Of a stretch of DNA of 64,000 nt, positions 37,868-51,097 are shown piece by piece; position 1 is the stretch's first letter; every line of letters starts with the position of its first letter. The translations under genes and the position numbers were made by a program. The notes below the pieces were generated by a model that made no database searches, had not been told where the DNA came from, and was given only the letters and a program-made list of their open reading frames with translations. Source of the DNA: Pampus argenteus. Its lineage: Eukaryota; Chordata; Actinopteri; Scombriformes; Stromateidae. Location: NCBI GenBank assembly GCA_036937835.1, contig CM072879.1, positions 10,466,001 through 10,530,000 on the forward strand. Direction: 5' to 3'.

Positions 37868-40800
37868 GTAAAGATAGATGCTTTGTGTCTGTGGCTGACG
37901 TTGGCCACATTTGCCAGTGGCTGTTGCACTGGGAGTCTGGATGTGTTTGAAAATTTCATGGATAAAACAACTTCCACACCCTGGGTCTAAAATGACAAAA
38001 TTACTGACTATAAGGAATTCCCATCATAATTTATTTTTTCTAGAGGTTTAAATCGAGACACATTCTTGTGGCTTCAGCTTTTCTGGTGGGGAGGGAGTGG
38101 AAGTGGGAGTAAGAGGTGACTGTTGTTATGATGAATCTTTCCTCCGTTCCCCTTTTTTCCTAAAAACAATACACATTTCACATGCTGCGACACCGATAGT
38201 TAGTCCTGTCGTGGTTGTTGCGTTCTCTCACGGTAATGACCGGTATCTAAATGCAGAAGCAAGGCTGAAGCCACGGGACTGATGTGTGCATATGTTATAT
38301 CTGCAGCTGTTTTAGCCACAGACTTCACAGACTTCACATAAAGGACCCCGAATCCTCCACCCTTTAGTCTGTAATCATTAATGTACTCGGTTGCTGTATG
38401 TGGGCCATTCAGGCATCTGGAGCATCTCATCCACCAAACCATCTGCACAAGTAATCAGCCCTCCCTGCTTCTCAGATCCATTAATGCATTCCTCCAAGCT
38501 TTCAGAAGTATTCCCACTGATGAATTATGGCAGCAGTGTTATTCCTGTCTGCTTATTTTGTGATTTTGAAATAAATATAATAACTATCCCTGACCATACT
38601 TCAGTGGAATTTGGTGACTATAACAGTAACATAATTGGATGAAATTGCAATAAGTTTATGAAACCACTATATCATTTTATCACAGAGGGAGTCTTGAGAG
38701 GAGAGAGAGTATATTGTCCTCTGTTTGGGCAACCTGGGAGGGACACATGGTTCTTAGTGAATCAACAACAATAACAACTTTTAGACCTAAAAAACATTCC
38801 AGACCTGAAACATTAATTCCCATCTGCTACAATAAAGGAGACCTGATTAAATGGCTTTTCTTCTCAGCTGTGAATAGGAAAGTATTACTCATGGGAATGA
38901 CATCACAGACATTATCCTGAACCACAACCACGTTTTAAAAGTCCAGCTCAGGGCCATGTGATGGCACTTAGTTGAGTCAAATTAGTCAGAGTTGCTGAAA
39001 ACAAAAAAAAGTTTGAGTGATAAATAACAAATCCATCTCACATCATAGGTCGGTTCATTTTCAGGACAGCCATAGGTGGATGTTTGAGAAACATCTAATA
39101 ACAATATGAATTAAAAGAAAGAAAAAGAAAGCTTGATTCTAAATGGTTATTAAAGATATTCCAGGACAGATTTAACGTCAGGCAATTAATCAGCTGTGCA
39201 CTAATTAGGCCATTAAACTTATATGTCTCCCTTTAGCGTAATCCCCAAAGGTGCGCTCTACAAAGAGGGAAAGTGTTCCTAATATCAGGGGATCATTCGA
39301 GCTCTGTAATCAGTGACTCCATCATGACGGCCACCTGTGTATTCCAGCAGCCCCACCCTCCACCTCCACACGCACGCACACTCAAACACGCACACCTCAC
39401 GGATAATGCCAGCCTTCACATCCAGGGCAGAGTAACTATCGGTTACCTTGCCAGCCAGCCCTGCCAAGCCCATAATGAGAGTGTGCATCAGTGAACCCAG
39501 TCGCTCCCTTCAGCAATCCAGATGGGAGTTGACCATTTATCGCTGCATCATCATCTATTACCCATCATTACAGGCCAGGCAAGCTATTTTCATGATGCGT
39601 GTTTTTGCGCTATGCACCTGTGAAAGTACACCCACCCTCCTGTTTTTTAAGACATGCAAAACCCCAAAAAACCCCAGAGCTACATCTTATAAAGACTTTA
39701 ATGCTGCTGTGGTGTAAGCATGTGTTTGCTCACTGGAATGTAATGAGTGATGTTTAACTTGGTGGAATGCAATAATTAGTAAAAAAAAAAAAAAGAATAG
39801 ATAGCATCATATAGATGACATGTTAGTTGGCTTAATCACGACAGGACAACATGTTTCTGGGATAACATAATACCCCAGATAATATTTCACTGATTCAGTT
39901 TAGTTTAAAGCAAAGATGTAAATAGACTCCAACACATTGAACCGATTCAGTGATATTAAGTGGGCCCTGGCTTGCTGATGATGTACCTTTTTCAGGGAAC
40001 GTAAAGCCAACATCTGTTATGTAATAAAGGAAGCTTTCTTTTCCACTGGCTGGCTTTTGAAATCACTCTGTTCCTGCTGGCACTGCAGGCAGATTATTTG
40101 CTTTATTACATTTCTGAGAAGCAATCCACAACGGAACTATGAAAATTCAATTCACAATCCACTTATTGTGTAGCCATGGTTGTCTAAGCTTGCTAGAACA
40201 TATATACGTTTCTATCGTATATTCATGAGACAGAAGAGACTGAAATGCAGACATGGGTATTTTTTTATTTTAGGAATACTGTAATTCCCACTTATGACCA
40301 GAGATCACTATTTAGATAGGAGAGGACAACTATCTGTCTCTAAGGTGAACAACATATCATCACCTTAATGCATCTTAACTCGTCTCGTCTTTTTCTGTGC
40401 TGAACACTGTTGAAACTTCACACGATCAAAAGCTGGGTAGCTGTGCATTTCGTTTATTCATATTTTACAACTGATCAACTTATAATAATATTCCATTTCT
40501 GTATTTGTGTGAGGGAAGAACTTCTTCCTGGTGTTCAGTCTACCACTGTAACCATTACTGAATATGTGTAACGTGATTCCTGTCATTTTCCCTCGTTCCT
40601 GACATTCCTGCCTGATGTTTTTAACTTTGGAATTCACCTTGTCATCTGTGTCGAGGGTATCGAGCCACAACTGACCAGCAGTCAGGTTCCTTCATCATGG
40701 TTGTTTATGAAGTATTTCTTTTAAAAACTTTTACCATCATTCTTTCTACTTAAGTGGTTCATTTAATCTCCACGGTGATGATTATGTCAAAAAAACCATG

Positions 40801-41636
40801 AAGTCATGGAACTTGTCATCAGTCATATGAATTGAGGAGAATCTGACCCCAGGTCACAGCAGTATACTGACTCAGTGTCTAGCTATTAACTGCTGTGGTG
40901 GAATATTTTCATAGTCTGGTGCTGATACTACTGAAAAGACATCCACTGTGTGCAGTTTTATTTTTTTTCATTCTACTGTGTAATTGTCCCTCATTCACTC
41001 CCATTACCAACTTCACAGGAGAAAGAAGAAAGGTCAAAGGGGAAAGACTATGGAGCTATCTGGAATGATTGCTTACATATTTTCAGTCTTAAAGATGGTG
41101 CAAAAGAAAAAAAAAAAAAACAAGCGCTGTCATACCGTCCCTGCAGGTTTGGAGTTGTGATTGCATAAACCAGACAGACGTCTAAAGTGCAGTTTTTGCT
41201 GGTTCTCCGGGGATGTGCTCAGCTCTAAATCCTGTTTACTACTTGACGTCAATTTGACAAATCCGTTCAGCCATAATGGCTCCAAGATTCCTCCTAACCT
41301 TTTGAATTTCTCAACAGATGGAACAGATTAGTCAACCTGGACCCTCACACTGATTGTAATCTCTCTTCTACTTTTCCGTGTGCTACTGATGCATCTGATT
41401 CTTTCAGCCTTACGTGTCCAATCAAAATCTAGGAATTGATATTGAGATGCACTGTGGCTTTACATTTGAAGTCACCCAAACATGGGTTGTTTTGGAACGT
41501 CATCATTTCGTAACACACTTGATAGTATGCATATCAATACCTTCAAAAATGTGAATGACACTGAGCTGCTGATTTAAGAGATATGGCATTAAAGCCTGAG
41601 AATACCTCAAAGTCATTTAGTTGGTCATTTGGATAT

Positions 41637-41815
41637 TCACAAGATAATTAATAATTAAATTCAATTAGAATGAAATTAGTTAAATTTAATTTAATTATAA
41701 ATTTTAAATTACACACAAACACTAAAATTAAAATGTGCAGTAAATTAAATTAAATAACAAATTAAAATTGAATATATTAAAAATTAAATTAAAGTGAATT
41801 CAATAAAATCAGGAG
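41637..41815. repeat. AT-rich low-complexity block
   Basis: Irregular repetition of AATTAAAT-type words with no coding potential. Confidence 0.7.
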
Positions 41816-44090
41816 CACATTTTGGTTACAGCAGAGATATTGACACTGCAAACTGCATTGTGTGCAAACTGTCCTCTCTGGTGTTATTGGTTTGCTTCAA
41901 GTTGCTGTTTCAAATATGAATGAACGTCTTTGCCAAACAAATTCACACAGAGATGATTAAGTCTGTCACTACCATATAAATCTGTCTGTATTTCACAGTA
42001 TACACGAGTGTCTAATCTGGTGTCGGCGGCGACTTTCCCACGCTAGCCTTTTGAATGTGCACCAGAGACCTCTGATTAGCCCTCTGATAACTTGAATGTG
42101 TGATGCGTCAACAGTGTTTTTGTGATTACTCGCGCTGTCAGAAGGGTAGACATAATTCCCAAACTCCAGGTTTAACCCCACCACCATCAACACATGCCTT
42201 TAAAAGTGAATCATTGACACAATGAGGCTCATTACATGCAGCATTTTACTCTTTTGCGAGCACTTCTTAGAGACTTAGAAGTACTCCGGACCTCTAGCTT
42301 CTCAAAGACTCAGAATCTGCTTTTTTTTTGTGCTAAAGTCCTTTGTGTATTATTTTTGGGCCAAAATCGTGGGAGTTTCATCTCACTCAGCTAGTTCGGC
42401 GCTACTTTTAGCATTAGGACGTTTTGTGAATTTGGCCCCTGATCTTTTGTACCATGTACTCATCTGTAACTCGATAGCACCTCATGTTGATTCTTGGCTT
42501 CAAGTGGAAGCTCTTTTAAATGACATATCCTGAGGCCAGGGGGTTTAAAGATAGCAGGTCAGCCAGGATAAACTTTCTTAAAACAAAGCATTCCTACAAT
42601 GGGCGGGGCTCATGCAACCAAGACATGCCAGGACCTCAAAAAATCCACAGTTTATAACAAAAACACATCCAAAAACATTCTTGTGTTTTGTATTTTTGAA
42701 ATGTACAAGTCAATGTCTACACAAAGCTGGAGTGTTTGGTTTGTATTACAGCCAAAGGCCACACTGAGCTGAAAACATATACGTACACCTCACTGCTTCG
42801 TCGACCCACACACGCAGATGCTCAAAAGACAAGCGTTTGTTAAAAGTCATGAGTCTTGTGGATGTTTGTGTCATGGATCAGATGTCAACCACAAACTATG
42901 AAGAGTGTGTGTGTGTGTGTTTTAGTCTTATATACACATATACCTGATGACCATTTGCACATGTGCGCATCTTCTGTCATTATCACGCATACACACGTAC
43001 ACACACTGAAATACTGTATAATGCTTATAGGCTGGCATAGTACCAGCAATGTAAGTAATGTATTAACAGAAGACGTGTCTGAGGCTGGAGTTTTATTACA
43101 TTGGATTGAAATCCAGCATAGGTCCTTTGTCAACGGATGTGTTTTGATATTAATTCTCTCTCTCTCTCTCTTAGGTTTTACCTGATCATAATCGAGAAAA
43201 AATTTGAAACAGGAATTGTCCCACTTGATGTGTTTTTGTTAAATATGAAGTATCAGTCGGGGTCTTTGATAGGAAAAGGAAATGTCAGAGCAAAAAATGT
43301 TTCACCATGAATCTTTCCTGGCTGGGTCATGCAGTGGAAATAAGCTGCTAGGAGTGAATAATGACACGCATTAAAAAATCTTTTGGTATAAATAAACTTA
43401 ATCATAAACAAATTGTTGTTCAGATTTTCACCTCTAGGGTGTTTATCTGTGTGTGCAAATGTCTGCATGCATTACACATACACACACATACACACAATAC
43501 TTTTTATACAACGTTTTTTTTGGCAGGACCAGGACCTAGTAAATGTTTGCACAGCTTGTTGCGATTTTTCCACTTAACTGCTAACACAGACACAAATGGA
43601 AACATAGGCTTTATATTTTAATATTTCTCTTCAGGAAATGCAAGTTACTTAGGATGAAGGCGGGTCAATGTTGTGCAATCAAACAAGGGAATAATACATT
43701 ACCAATATTTACAGAATATTTGAATCATTTATGTATCATGCACCCAACCCTACTAACACAATAAAAATGATGAAAGCATTTAATATTACTTGAACTGTAC
43801 CTGTGTGCTGATGGCTTTACCAACAGTGTCAAAGGTTAACTGTCAATAATAAAGTATCACATGGTCAACAGTGTTAACAAAATGCTTGCAACATGGTGAG
43901 TTACATGAGGACTTTCACTATCAAACTGCTGTGAGTTCATCTGAAGCTGTAGGGTTGATGCATCCGCGAAGCTCAGCAGATGTTTTTCTCACACCGCAGC
44001 TATATAAAGACAACATAATTACTGGACTGGTCTGAGCACAGCCTGCCATGCCCTCGCTCTGTCTCACACATACTCACAAACAACCACTCA

Positions 44091-44118
44091 TATATATATA
44101 TATATATAATATATAGTC
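44091..44118. repeat. (AT)n microsatellite
   Basis: Alternating A/T run with one phase break. Confidence 0.9.
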
Positions 44119-45057
44119 AGGGCAACATACATTTTCACAAAGTTCAATCAAGTTTAAAATGTCTGTTTGTCTAATTTGGATATTTTACTGCCTTTTTTAT
44201 GTTTTAATATTTGTACAATTAAGAAAAATGGCCTTCTAATCTTACTCCCTTAACTGTAAAGTCAGTATGTTTTTGCAGCACATAAGACTGATGGTTCTAA
44301 TCTTGAACAGTTTCAAGCTGCAGAGAAAACACACTGTGCTGTTTTAAGCAGTCTATTAAGAGGCCAGACTTTCACTGCAAAGGTGTGTGATACATGTGAT
44401 ACTCAGAACATTTTCCCACAGCAGTAGTCTAGTGGTGGTGTGCTACGAAGGAAACATTTACTTTATTTTTATTTATTTTTTTCGGTTCCCTCAAGATGTA
44501 AAAATCATTCTCCCGTTCTAAGGAGGATTACCGACTCCACTTAATTTTGAAACTCGAAGATTTCCAAAACACAGTGAGTTTAGGGGATTTTAATGAGGGG
44601 ATTTTCAGTTTGACTGGCAATGCAAGTCATAGATGGTCAGTTCCCATAATCAGGGCATCTATCACAGTTTTACGCCTGGAGTGCTTTATTTGCTGCTTTC
44701 ACTCCCACAGGACACATACAGTGCTCTGTTTGAATCTGTCTCATATACAGAGATACAGCCAGAGTCTGGATGTGCAGAAGGTAAAATGGGATTATATAGT
44801 GGGCCTGTGATGGCAACTACTGACAAACAAATTCATACACACAGGTTTGATCCAAGTGTAGATCACAAATGAGAATGCAATAATAATATATCAAATATCT
44901 GAAGATTAATGACCCGAGGGCTCTTAGTTACTACCCCCATTCTCTCAGTTAAGCCTTGGTGTTGACCAGCCTACAAATGTAACCGTCGGCTGAATCATTA
45001 AAAAAACAACAACACAGAATTCAGGTCAGCTGACGAACTGAGCCCTATATCCGCTTC

Positions 45058-45169
45058 ATGTGAGTCACCTCAGACCTGGCTTTGGTTATGAGATATTTTT
45101 GTCAAATGCACCACAACAGACATGTGAGCAGTCACCTCAGACCTGGCTTTCGTTATGAGATATTTTTGT
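45058..45169 (+). repeat. Local tandem duplication, period about 67 bp
   Basis: A segment running from CATGTGAG(CA)GTCACCTCAG through GAGATATTTTTGT occurs at 45058-45102 and again at 45121-45169. Apart from a 2-bp indel, a G/C difference in the middle is the only clear mismatch. The spacer is about 18 bp. Confidence 0.9.
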
Positions 45170-46139
45170 GAATAACGTGGTATGCAGCGCTGTTTGGTCC
45201 ACGTACGGCTCTTGCAGTTAAGACTAACTACCACCATTGTATCCGACTTGACCATGAATGATACCATCTGTAGTTTGAAACTTTTCTTTCCTGTCTTTCT
45301 TTTGGTTTTTGTTGGAGGAGAGCAGGGCTGTTGTTGTGTGAGGCTGTTTTGTGGCAGTCAAGTGGGGAAAGAGACAGAACAGAATAAGGTGACCAATGTG
45401 GCCCAAATGTGAACTGTGAAATGACTTCCAGAAGATCCCGAACGAAGCAAAATATTCATGAAGCAATGGCAAACAGCTTTTCTTGCAGATATCCTATGGG
45501 TAAGATGAGAAAGACTGGACTGTTATTGTTAATCAGATCAGTACTTTTATTTACCCATTTCAATACTTAAGATCTGGTAATGTTCTTACCATGTTCTTCT
45601 ATTAAAATTAGGCAATAATGATCATTTTTTACAAAAGTCTAAGTGTCTTGCAATGCTGTCATCTACTCCTGCTAATATTTCTCCATTACTACATCAAGAA
45701 AAGTACAACTTTCCAAACCCAAATTGGCTCATCATCAGGTACAGATGACTCAAACACAGTGTATGCCACTGAAGAAGCAGTCGCACTTACAGGTGTTGTA
45801 CAGCAGCACACACTTCCAAATCATAAAGAAGACAGTCATTGATGGAAAGAGGAGTTAAATCAGCAAAGATTAGGAGAGCATTTTGGTGTTGTTTACACAG
45901 CATCAGTTATCATTAGAGTTTTACATTTGGTCCCAGAGTCATCCTAGTTTGCATATGTCAAAGAATGATAAAAAAAAACCCAATATCATTAGGGGAAACA
46001 AAAGACTCGGGTACAGCACCGGTTACATGATATAATTTTAACAATTTTAACAATAAACTAAACTGAACTAAAGTGGATGGAAGAGGAGTAAAGTAGGAGA
46101 AGGAAAAATGGCAATAGAGTGTGACAGAGATGGAAAAAG

Positions 46140-46200
46140 TAAAGCAAGAGAGAAATTGAGCGAGAGAGAAAGAAAACATCAGAGAGAGGGAGGGAGGGAG
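46140..46200. repeat. GA/GGGA-rich polypurine tract
   Basis: Imperfect GA and AGGG repeats about 0.75 kb upstream of the likely ccn4 5' end. Confidence 0.75.
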
Positions 46201-47034
46201 TGGACACATTGTACTGTGGAGGAGTCAGGTCCTGGTCAGAGCAGAGAGGGAGAGGCGCGTGCTCAGATCACCTCATAGGCTGACAGATCTCTGTCAGGGA
46301 TTAGAGGACTGCCCGTAAATAATAGAGGTTCAGAGCTGGGACAACCATGCTTCCCCACAAAGTGCTCATTTCTCATCTATTGCTGTCTCTCTTTCTCTCT
46401 TTCTCTCTTTCTGTATCTGTTGGCTGCAGCGACAAAGTTTCTCTCTTATTTCTTAGTGATATTTTTCATCAGCAGGCCGAGTGACGTGTGTGAGGGTAAG
46501 AGGTCCAGTTCCACAAAAACTGAAATAAAGTGAAATTCCTTCGGACCTCAGCTGGGTCATCTCAAATACAGACACTCACATGTTCAGGAAAAAAAGTAGC
46601 AGACTTTGAGATAGATGACATCATTGATTTAAACTGAACATCTGTGGACCAGACAGCTTCAGTCTCAAAATAGATGTGCTGTAGGTATAAGCAGCCTGTA
46701 GGGTGTTTTAATTCACTCCTGTGCTTCATGTACTGTAGAGGCAATATGGCCTCACAATGATAATGCAGTAAGTTGAGCCATATTTGGTGCATGAAAGCAT
46801 CTAATGCAAATGTACAGTACGCTGTAGTAACGTGGCCTAACGTGGCTTCCAGTGTTCACATTCATCTTAAAGTGAGCAACAATAACATATAAGTGGCAAC
46901 TGGCCTGTCTCTTTTGGGTTTCCTGGCACGCCCTAACCACCAGGACTGCCCGTGCTGTGAGGAGGAGGATCAGGGGAAAGTGGAGAAACCGTCCCCAGGC
47001 TGTCAGAAATATGCGGAGCTCGTCCTCTCAGACC

Positions 47035-47042
47035 TTACGTCA
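47035..47042. promoter_or_regulatory. ccn4: CRE-like element TTACGTCA near the ccn4 5' end
   Basis: The reverse complement is TGACGTAA, a CREB/ATF site, about 170 bp before the ATG in locally GC-richer DNA. I recall that the mammalian WISP1 promoter responds to Wnt/beta-catenin partly through a CREB site. The start of transcription here is unknown, so the site could lie in the promoter or the 5' UTR. Confidence 0.4.
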
Positions 47043-47207
47043 GCCCGGAGTCTTTAACAGGCTGTCAGTCCCGGTCCGGACGCAGACAGAGGCGCGAAGA
47101 TGTCAGCGACGGGACGAGGATGTAGCACACCTGCGTGGAGCGGCGTGTTGTGCGTTTAAAACGGGACTTCATTCAGGATTCAATGCATTTGCAGTTCCTC
47201 TCCAGTG

Positions 47208-50200
47208 ATGAGTTGGCTCCTGTTGTGGATTATAACTGCAGTCGGGATTCAACAGGTGAGGAGCTACAATAAACTTTTACTCTCTCTTTTATTTTATTTT
47301 TTTGTTGTTGTTTGTTTTGAGGTGCAAGATGCGTATTTTATTCAGTTTTAGGATTCATCATCCAGTCTAAAAGCTAGGCACCAACTATAATCTTCCCATT
47401 GGTTTATAATTATTAATAATGTATATTCTTTTCTTTTTGTGAAACTTGTGAACTTGACTAAAGTATGTGGTTTAAGTTTGTAATTACATCGTTCTTCGCT
47501 GGTAGTGCATCGGTATAGTAATAGCCTATAATATTCCTATTTATGACCTTATCATGATTTGTTTTGTTTGTGTGTGTTTTTTTTCCACATGCTGTAATAG
47601 ATTGCATCCTACTATTGCCACATCCTTCCACGTTATATACGTTTTTCCCTAAGATTATCTGCAGAATAAGACAGGTTCTCTTGACTTGTGGCAGATGAGG
47701 CTTGACTGACTGAGCTGAAACTCTTTAAATCTCTGTAAAGAACAGTTATCTTTTTTCCTTAAATCACTTCGGGTTTTTAAACGTGTGTGCAGTGTTTGAG
47801 ATGCTGGCAGTCGCTTTTCAGCAGCTTCACTTTTCACTGCTCGTTATATCTTAGTGCCACCGTGTGGTCATTTAGGGTACAGCAACTCTAATGTCTAAAC
47901 AGATCAATCTGTTGATCATCTTTTGTAAATAGTGCATTGTTATACTATAATGTAACTGAAAATGGGGGAAAAAAATGAGCAGCCTTCTTAGTGTTTCTCC
48001 GTGTGCACATTTCAATCCATCCATCCATTAATCCATAATAAACTGAAACATCAACACATAATATTTTTCTCCTTATAAGCCATTTTTAGCTCATAATGCA
48101 ATAACAAAATATCTAACAAAGTAATAACCTAAATAATCATATTCTTATCTTGTTTTAGGTTTGAACATTGTAAACTTGAAAGCTGCTTTTGGAGGGACTT
48201 AAAAAAGTATCAATGCTTGAGTGACAGTTTCTCCATCACCCTGTATTAGTGGGAAAAGTATTTAAATGTTTTCCCTCATTGGCTTGAAGGGTTTGTCCAT
48301 GTCTACATGTGCACATGCATCATCTGATCTGACCAGAAGCTGAAGAAAATATCAAACACTAGCAGAGCATCATCAGTACTTGGGGGTCATCAGTTCTTGT
48401 CAACTTTCACGCCCATCTAAGATCAACACAGAAACCACCTTTCTGTTCTCCTTTTGTGTTAGAGTGATGAGCGCATTCTGTGCTCTGTGTTTGAGTGTTT
48501 TGTTTCTGTAAATTAGCCTGATAGCTGCTGGCTAAAATAAACACATATGAGGAATGGCTTAGTGTCACAGCTGTGGTTGAAACTCATTTATCTACATAAG
48601 CTTTTCAACACTGTACACAGCAGTTACTAATTTGACCATGATTCCATTGGATGATCAGGGAAATGATGACATTATTATGCATGTGTAAGATGATTAAGTA
48701 TGTTTTCTCATAATTAATTTCGGATTATGTGTGCGTGCGTGCGTGTGTGTATATATGTAGCAATGTGTCTTTCATGGATCTCACTAAAGTGCAGAGTTCT
48801 GTACTTCTGAGCATGATATTATGATTTATGAGTTAAAACATCATGTGTATGTCTTTTTTGTGTCTTACTCACATAACAATAATCCATTACATCACTCAAG
48901 AACATTTGTCACTTTTTCCCAAGCACACCCCGTTCTCAAAACAAGCATAATTGGATTTGCACTCTAATATGTGACATTTATTGTCAAGAGAAAGACATTA
49001 TGAATGTCTGCTGAAGTTCTGCAGCCACTGTCCAAAACTAACCATAATGTTCTTCATGTGGCCTGTTCAATGAGAACATTTTGTAATCTTGGCTTCTCAT
49101 AGCAGCTTGTAAGAGTCAAAGCACGCTGAGGGGGAAGGCACTGATTAACTTCCACTGGCAGGATTTTGTAACCATTTAGCACAGTTGCAGAGTTGAATAA
49201 TCCACGAGTGTTAATTACTTACAAGAGTAGACAGTAAAGAGATCATTGCCATTGGATTTTTTATTTGTTTTTTATAGGTTTACTGATATTTCATATTTAT
49301 TGCACAGCACGGCCAGTAGTCAGGAGGCTGCCGTGTATTTCACCCGTGTAGCCAAGTGATGCAGAGGTGTTTGACTCACTGAGACAGGGTAACAGCACAT
49401 GGCTGGATATGAAAGAATTTAGGATTAAGGATATTCAGAATATTGCCTCGCTACAGGAGGCAAATACCTTTTATGTAATAAAAGAAGACATTTTAATTCT
49501 GCTGGCACACAGAGGAACAGTTGCTATTATTTGGTGTGGCCATTGTTAGTAGATATTTTTCACTGCAATGAGCTTTAATTCATAATGACTCACTCATTGC
49601 ACATTCAAAAAGTCAATTTTCTTACACTGATTAAAAAAAAAAGATTTAGTATGTTTTTACATATTTACTTACTTTACTCTGTTTTGCCCAAAAAAGTTGA
49701 ATTGGTTCACAGTTTGTCTCCCATCATCTCTCCAGGCCTACTCCCAGAATTCCACTGCCATGCCGCCTGCCACAGCCATCACATCCACAGCTGTGGACAG
49801 CTACAACCGGACACAGTACTGCAAGTGGCCCTGCGAGTGTCCCCAGGTCCCCCCCACCTGTCCGCCAGGTGTGAGCCTCCTCATGGATGGCTGTGACTGC
49901 TGCAAGGCCTGTGCCATGCAGGTGGGCGAGGTGTGCAACGAGGCTGACACATGCGACTACCACAAGGGACTTTACTGTGACTACAGCTCGGACATGCCTA
50001 GGTACGAAAAAGGAGTGTGTGCATGTAAGTGTCACTCACCAAAACTGACAAAACAAACCACAGACTTCACGCAGCAAGAAACATCTTTTTTCTCTATTTA
50101 CTCATGTGATATGTTTGATCCACAGACTTGATTTGAGTGTTTGAGTAGAGTGGGTTTTTGCTGATGCATCAACACTTGCAGTAACAAGGAAGGAGGAATT

Positions 50201-51037
50201 AAGGAATTACAATATAGTCACTTACAAATGTGGACAAACTGCAATACTTAATATTCAAAGGGGATTTATAATCGTACTTTTGGTTTTATTCATTGATTAT
50301 TTATTTATATTTACATATATATATATATTGTATTGCAGTTTCTGTGTTTTTCTGTAATATGTGATTACCTGTCGTTCCTCTTTGCCAGATATGGTGGGAA
50401 CAGGCTGCGAACATGATGGTGTGATCTACCGTAATGGGCAGAGCTTCCAGCCCAGTTGTAAATACCAGTGTGTGTGTGTGAATGGTGCCATTGGTTGTGT
50501 GCCGTTGTGCACTGAGTCCCAGCCTCCCCGGGTGTGGTGCCAAACGCCACGCCGGGTCAAAGTCCAGGGACAATGCTGTGAGAAGTGGATCTGTGATGAG
50601 CCTAAGAGATGGCGTAAGACAGCCCCACGACATGCAGTGGAGGGTAGGACTTCTTGGATATATACTGGGGGGTCCAGACAAAGGCTGTATAATCTGCTGG
50701 TTAATGTTGGGCTTTATCTTGTATATTAGTTTAAAGGAACATTCCCTAAATGTATTTTTTAAATTGTGCTGCTGCTAAATCCCCACATTTCTTTTTCCAA
50801 ACAGTTGATGAAATGCAAACTTCACAGTTAAGTTTAAAAACATGAGCATCAAGTGATTTAGAGAGGAAATTATTTAAAGAAGAAAAACTTGATTCTTTAT
50901 AGACAATATTAAATTCATATTATTTTCAGAATCAGGTACGATTTGATTTAAGAAGTAAAATAGAAGCAGCTGCGTTTGAAATTGGCACAAAGTCTGTAGT
51001 TATGTGAGAACAGTTTGTTGTCCAGGAGAATCAGGAG

Positions 51038-51097
<60 letters not shown>

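Larger units (their letters stand above)
34600..46940. other. Intergenic desert between sla and ccn4
   Basis: About 12 kb without a recognised exon on either strand. It contains several dinucleotide tracts, a diverged direct duplication (35653-36101 with 37041-37269), an AT-rich block around 41640-41815, a local tandem duplication near 45.1 kb and a GA-rich block at 46140-46200. In mammals the corresponding interval carries the 3' exons of thyroglobulin; none was seen here. Confidence 0.6.

Noticed and set aside
43995..44012. TATATAAAG resembling a TATA box in the sla-ccn4 desert
   Set aside because: No gene, start context or exon follows within a reasonable distance, and AT-rich DNA produces such words often.
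46957..47208. 83-residue Arg-rich plus-strand frame ending at the ccn4 start
   Set aside because: Most likely ccn4 5' UTR/promoter; the open frame reflects local GC content and has no similarity to CCN proteins.
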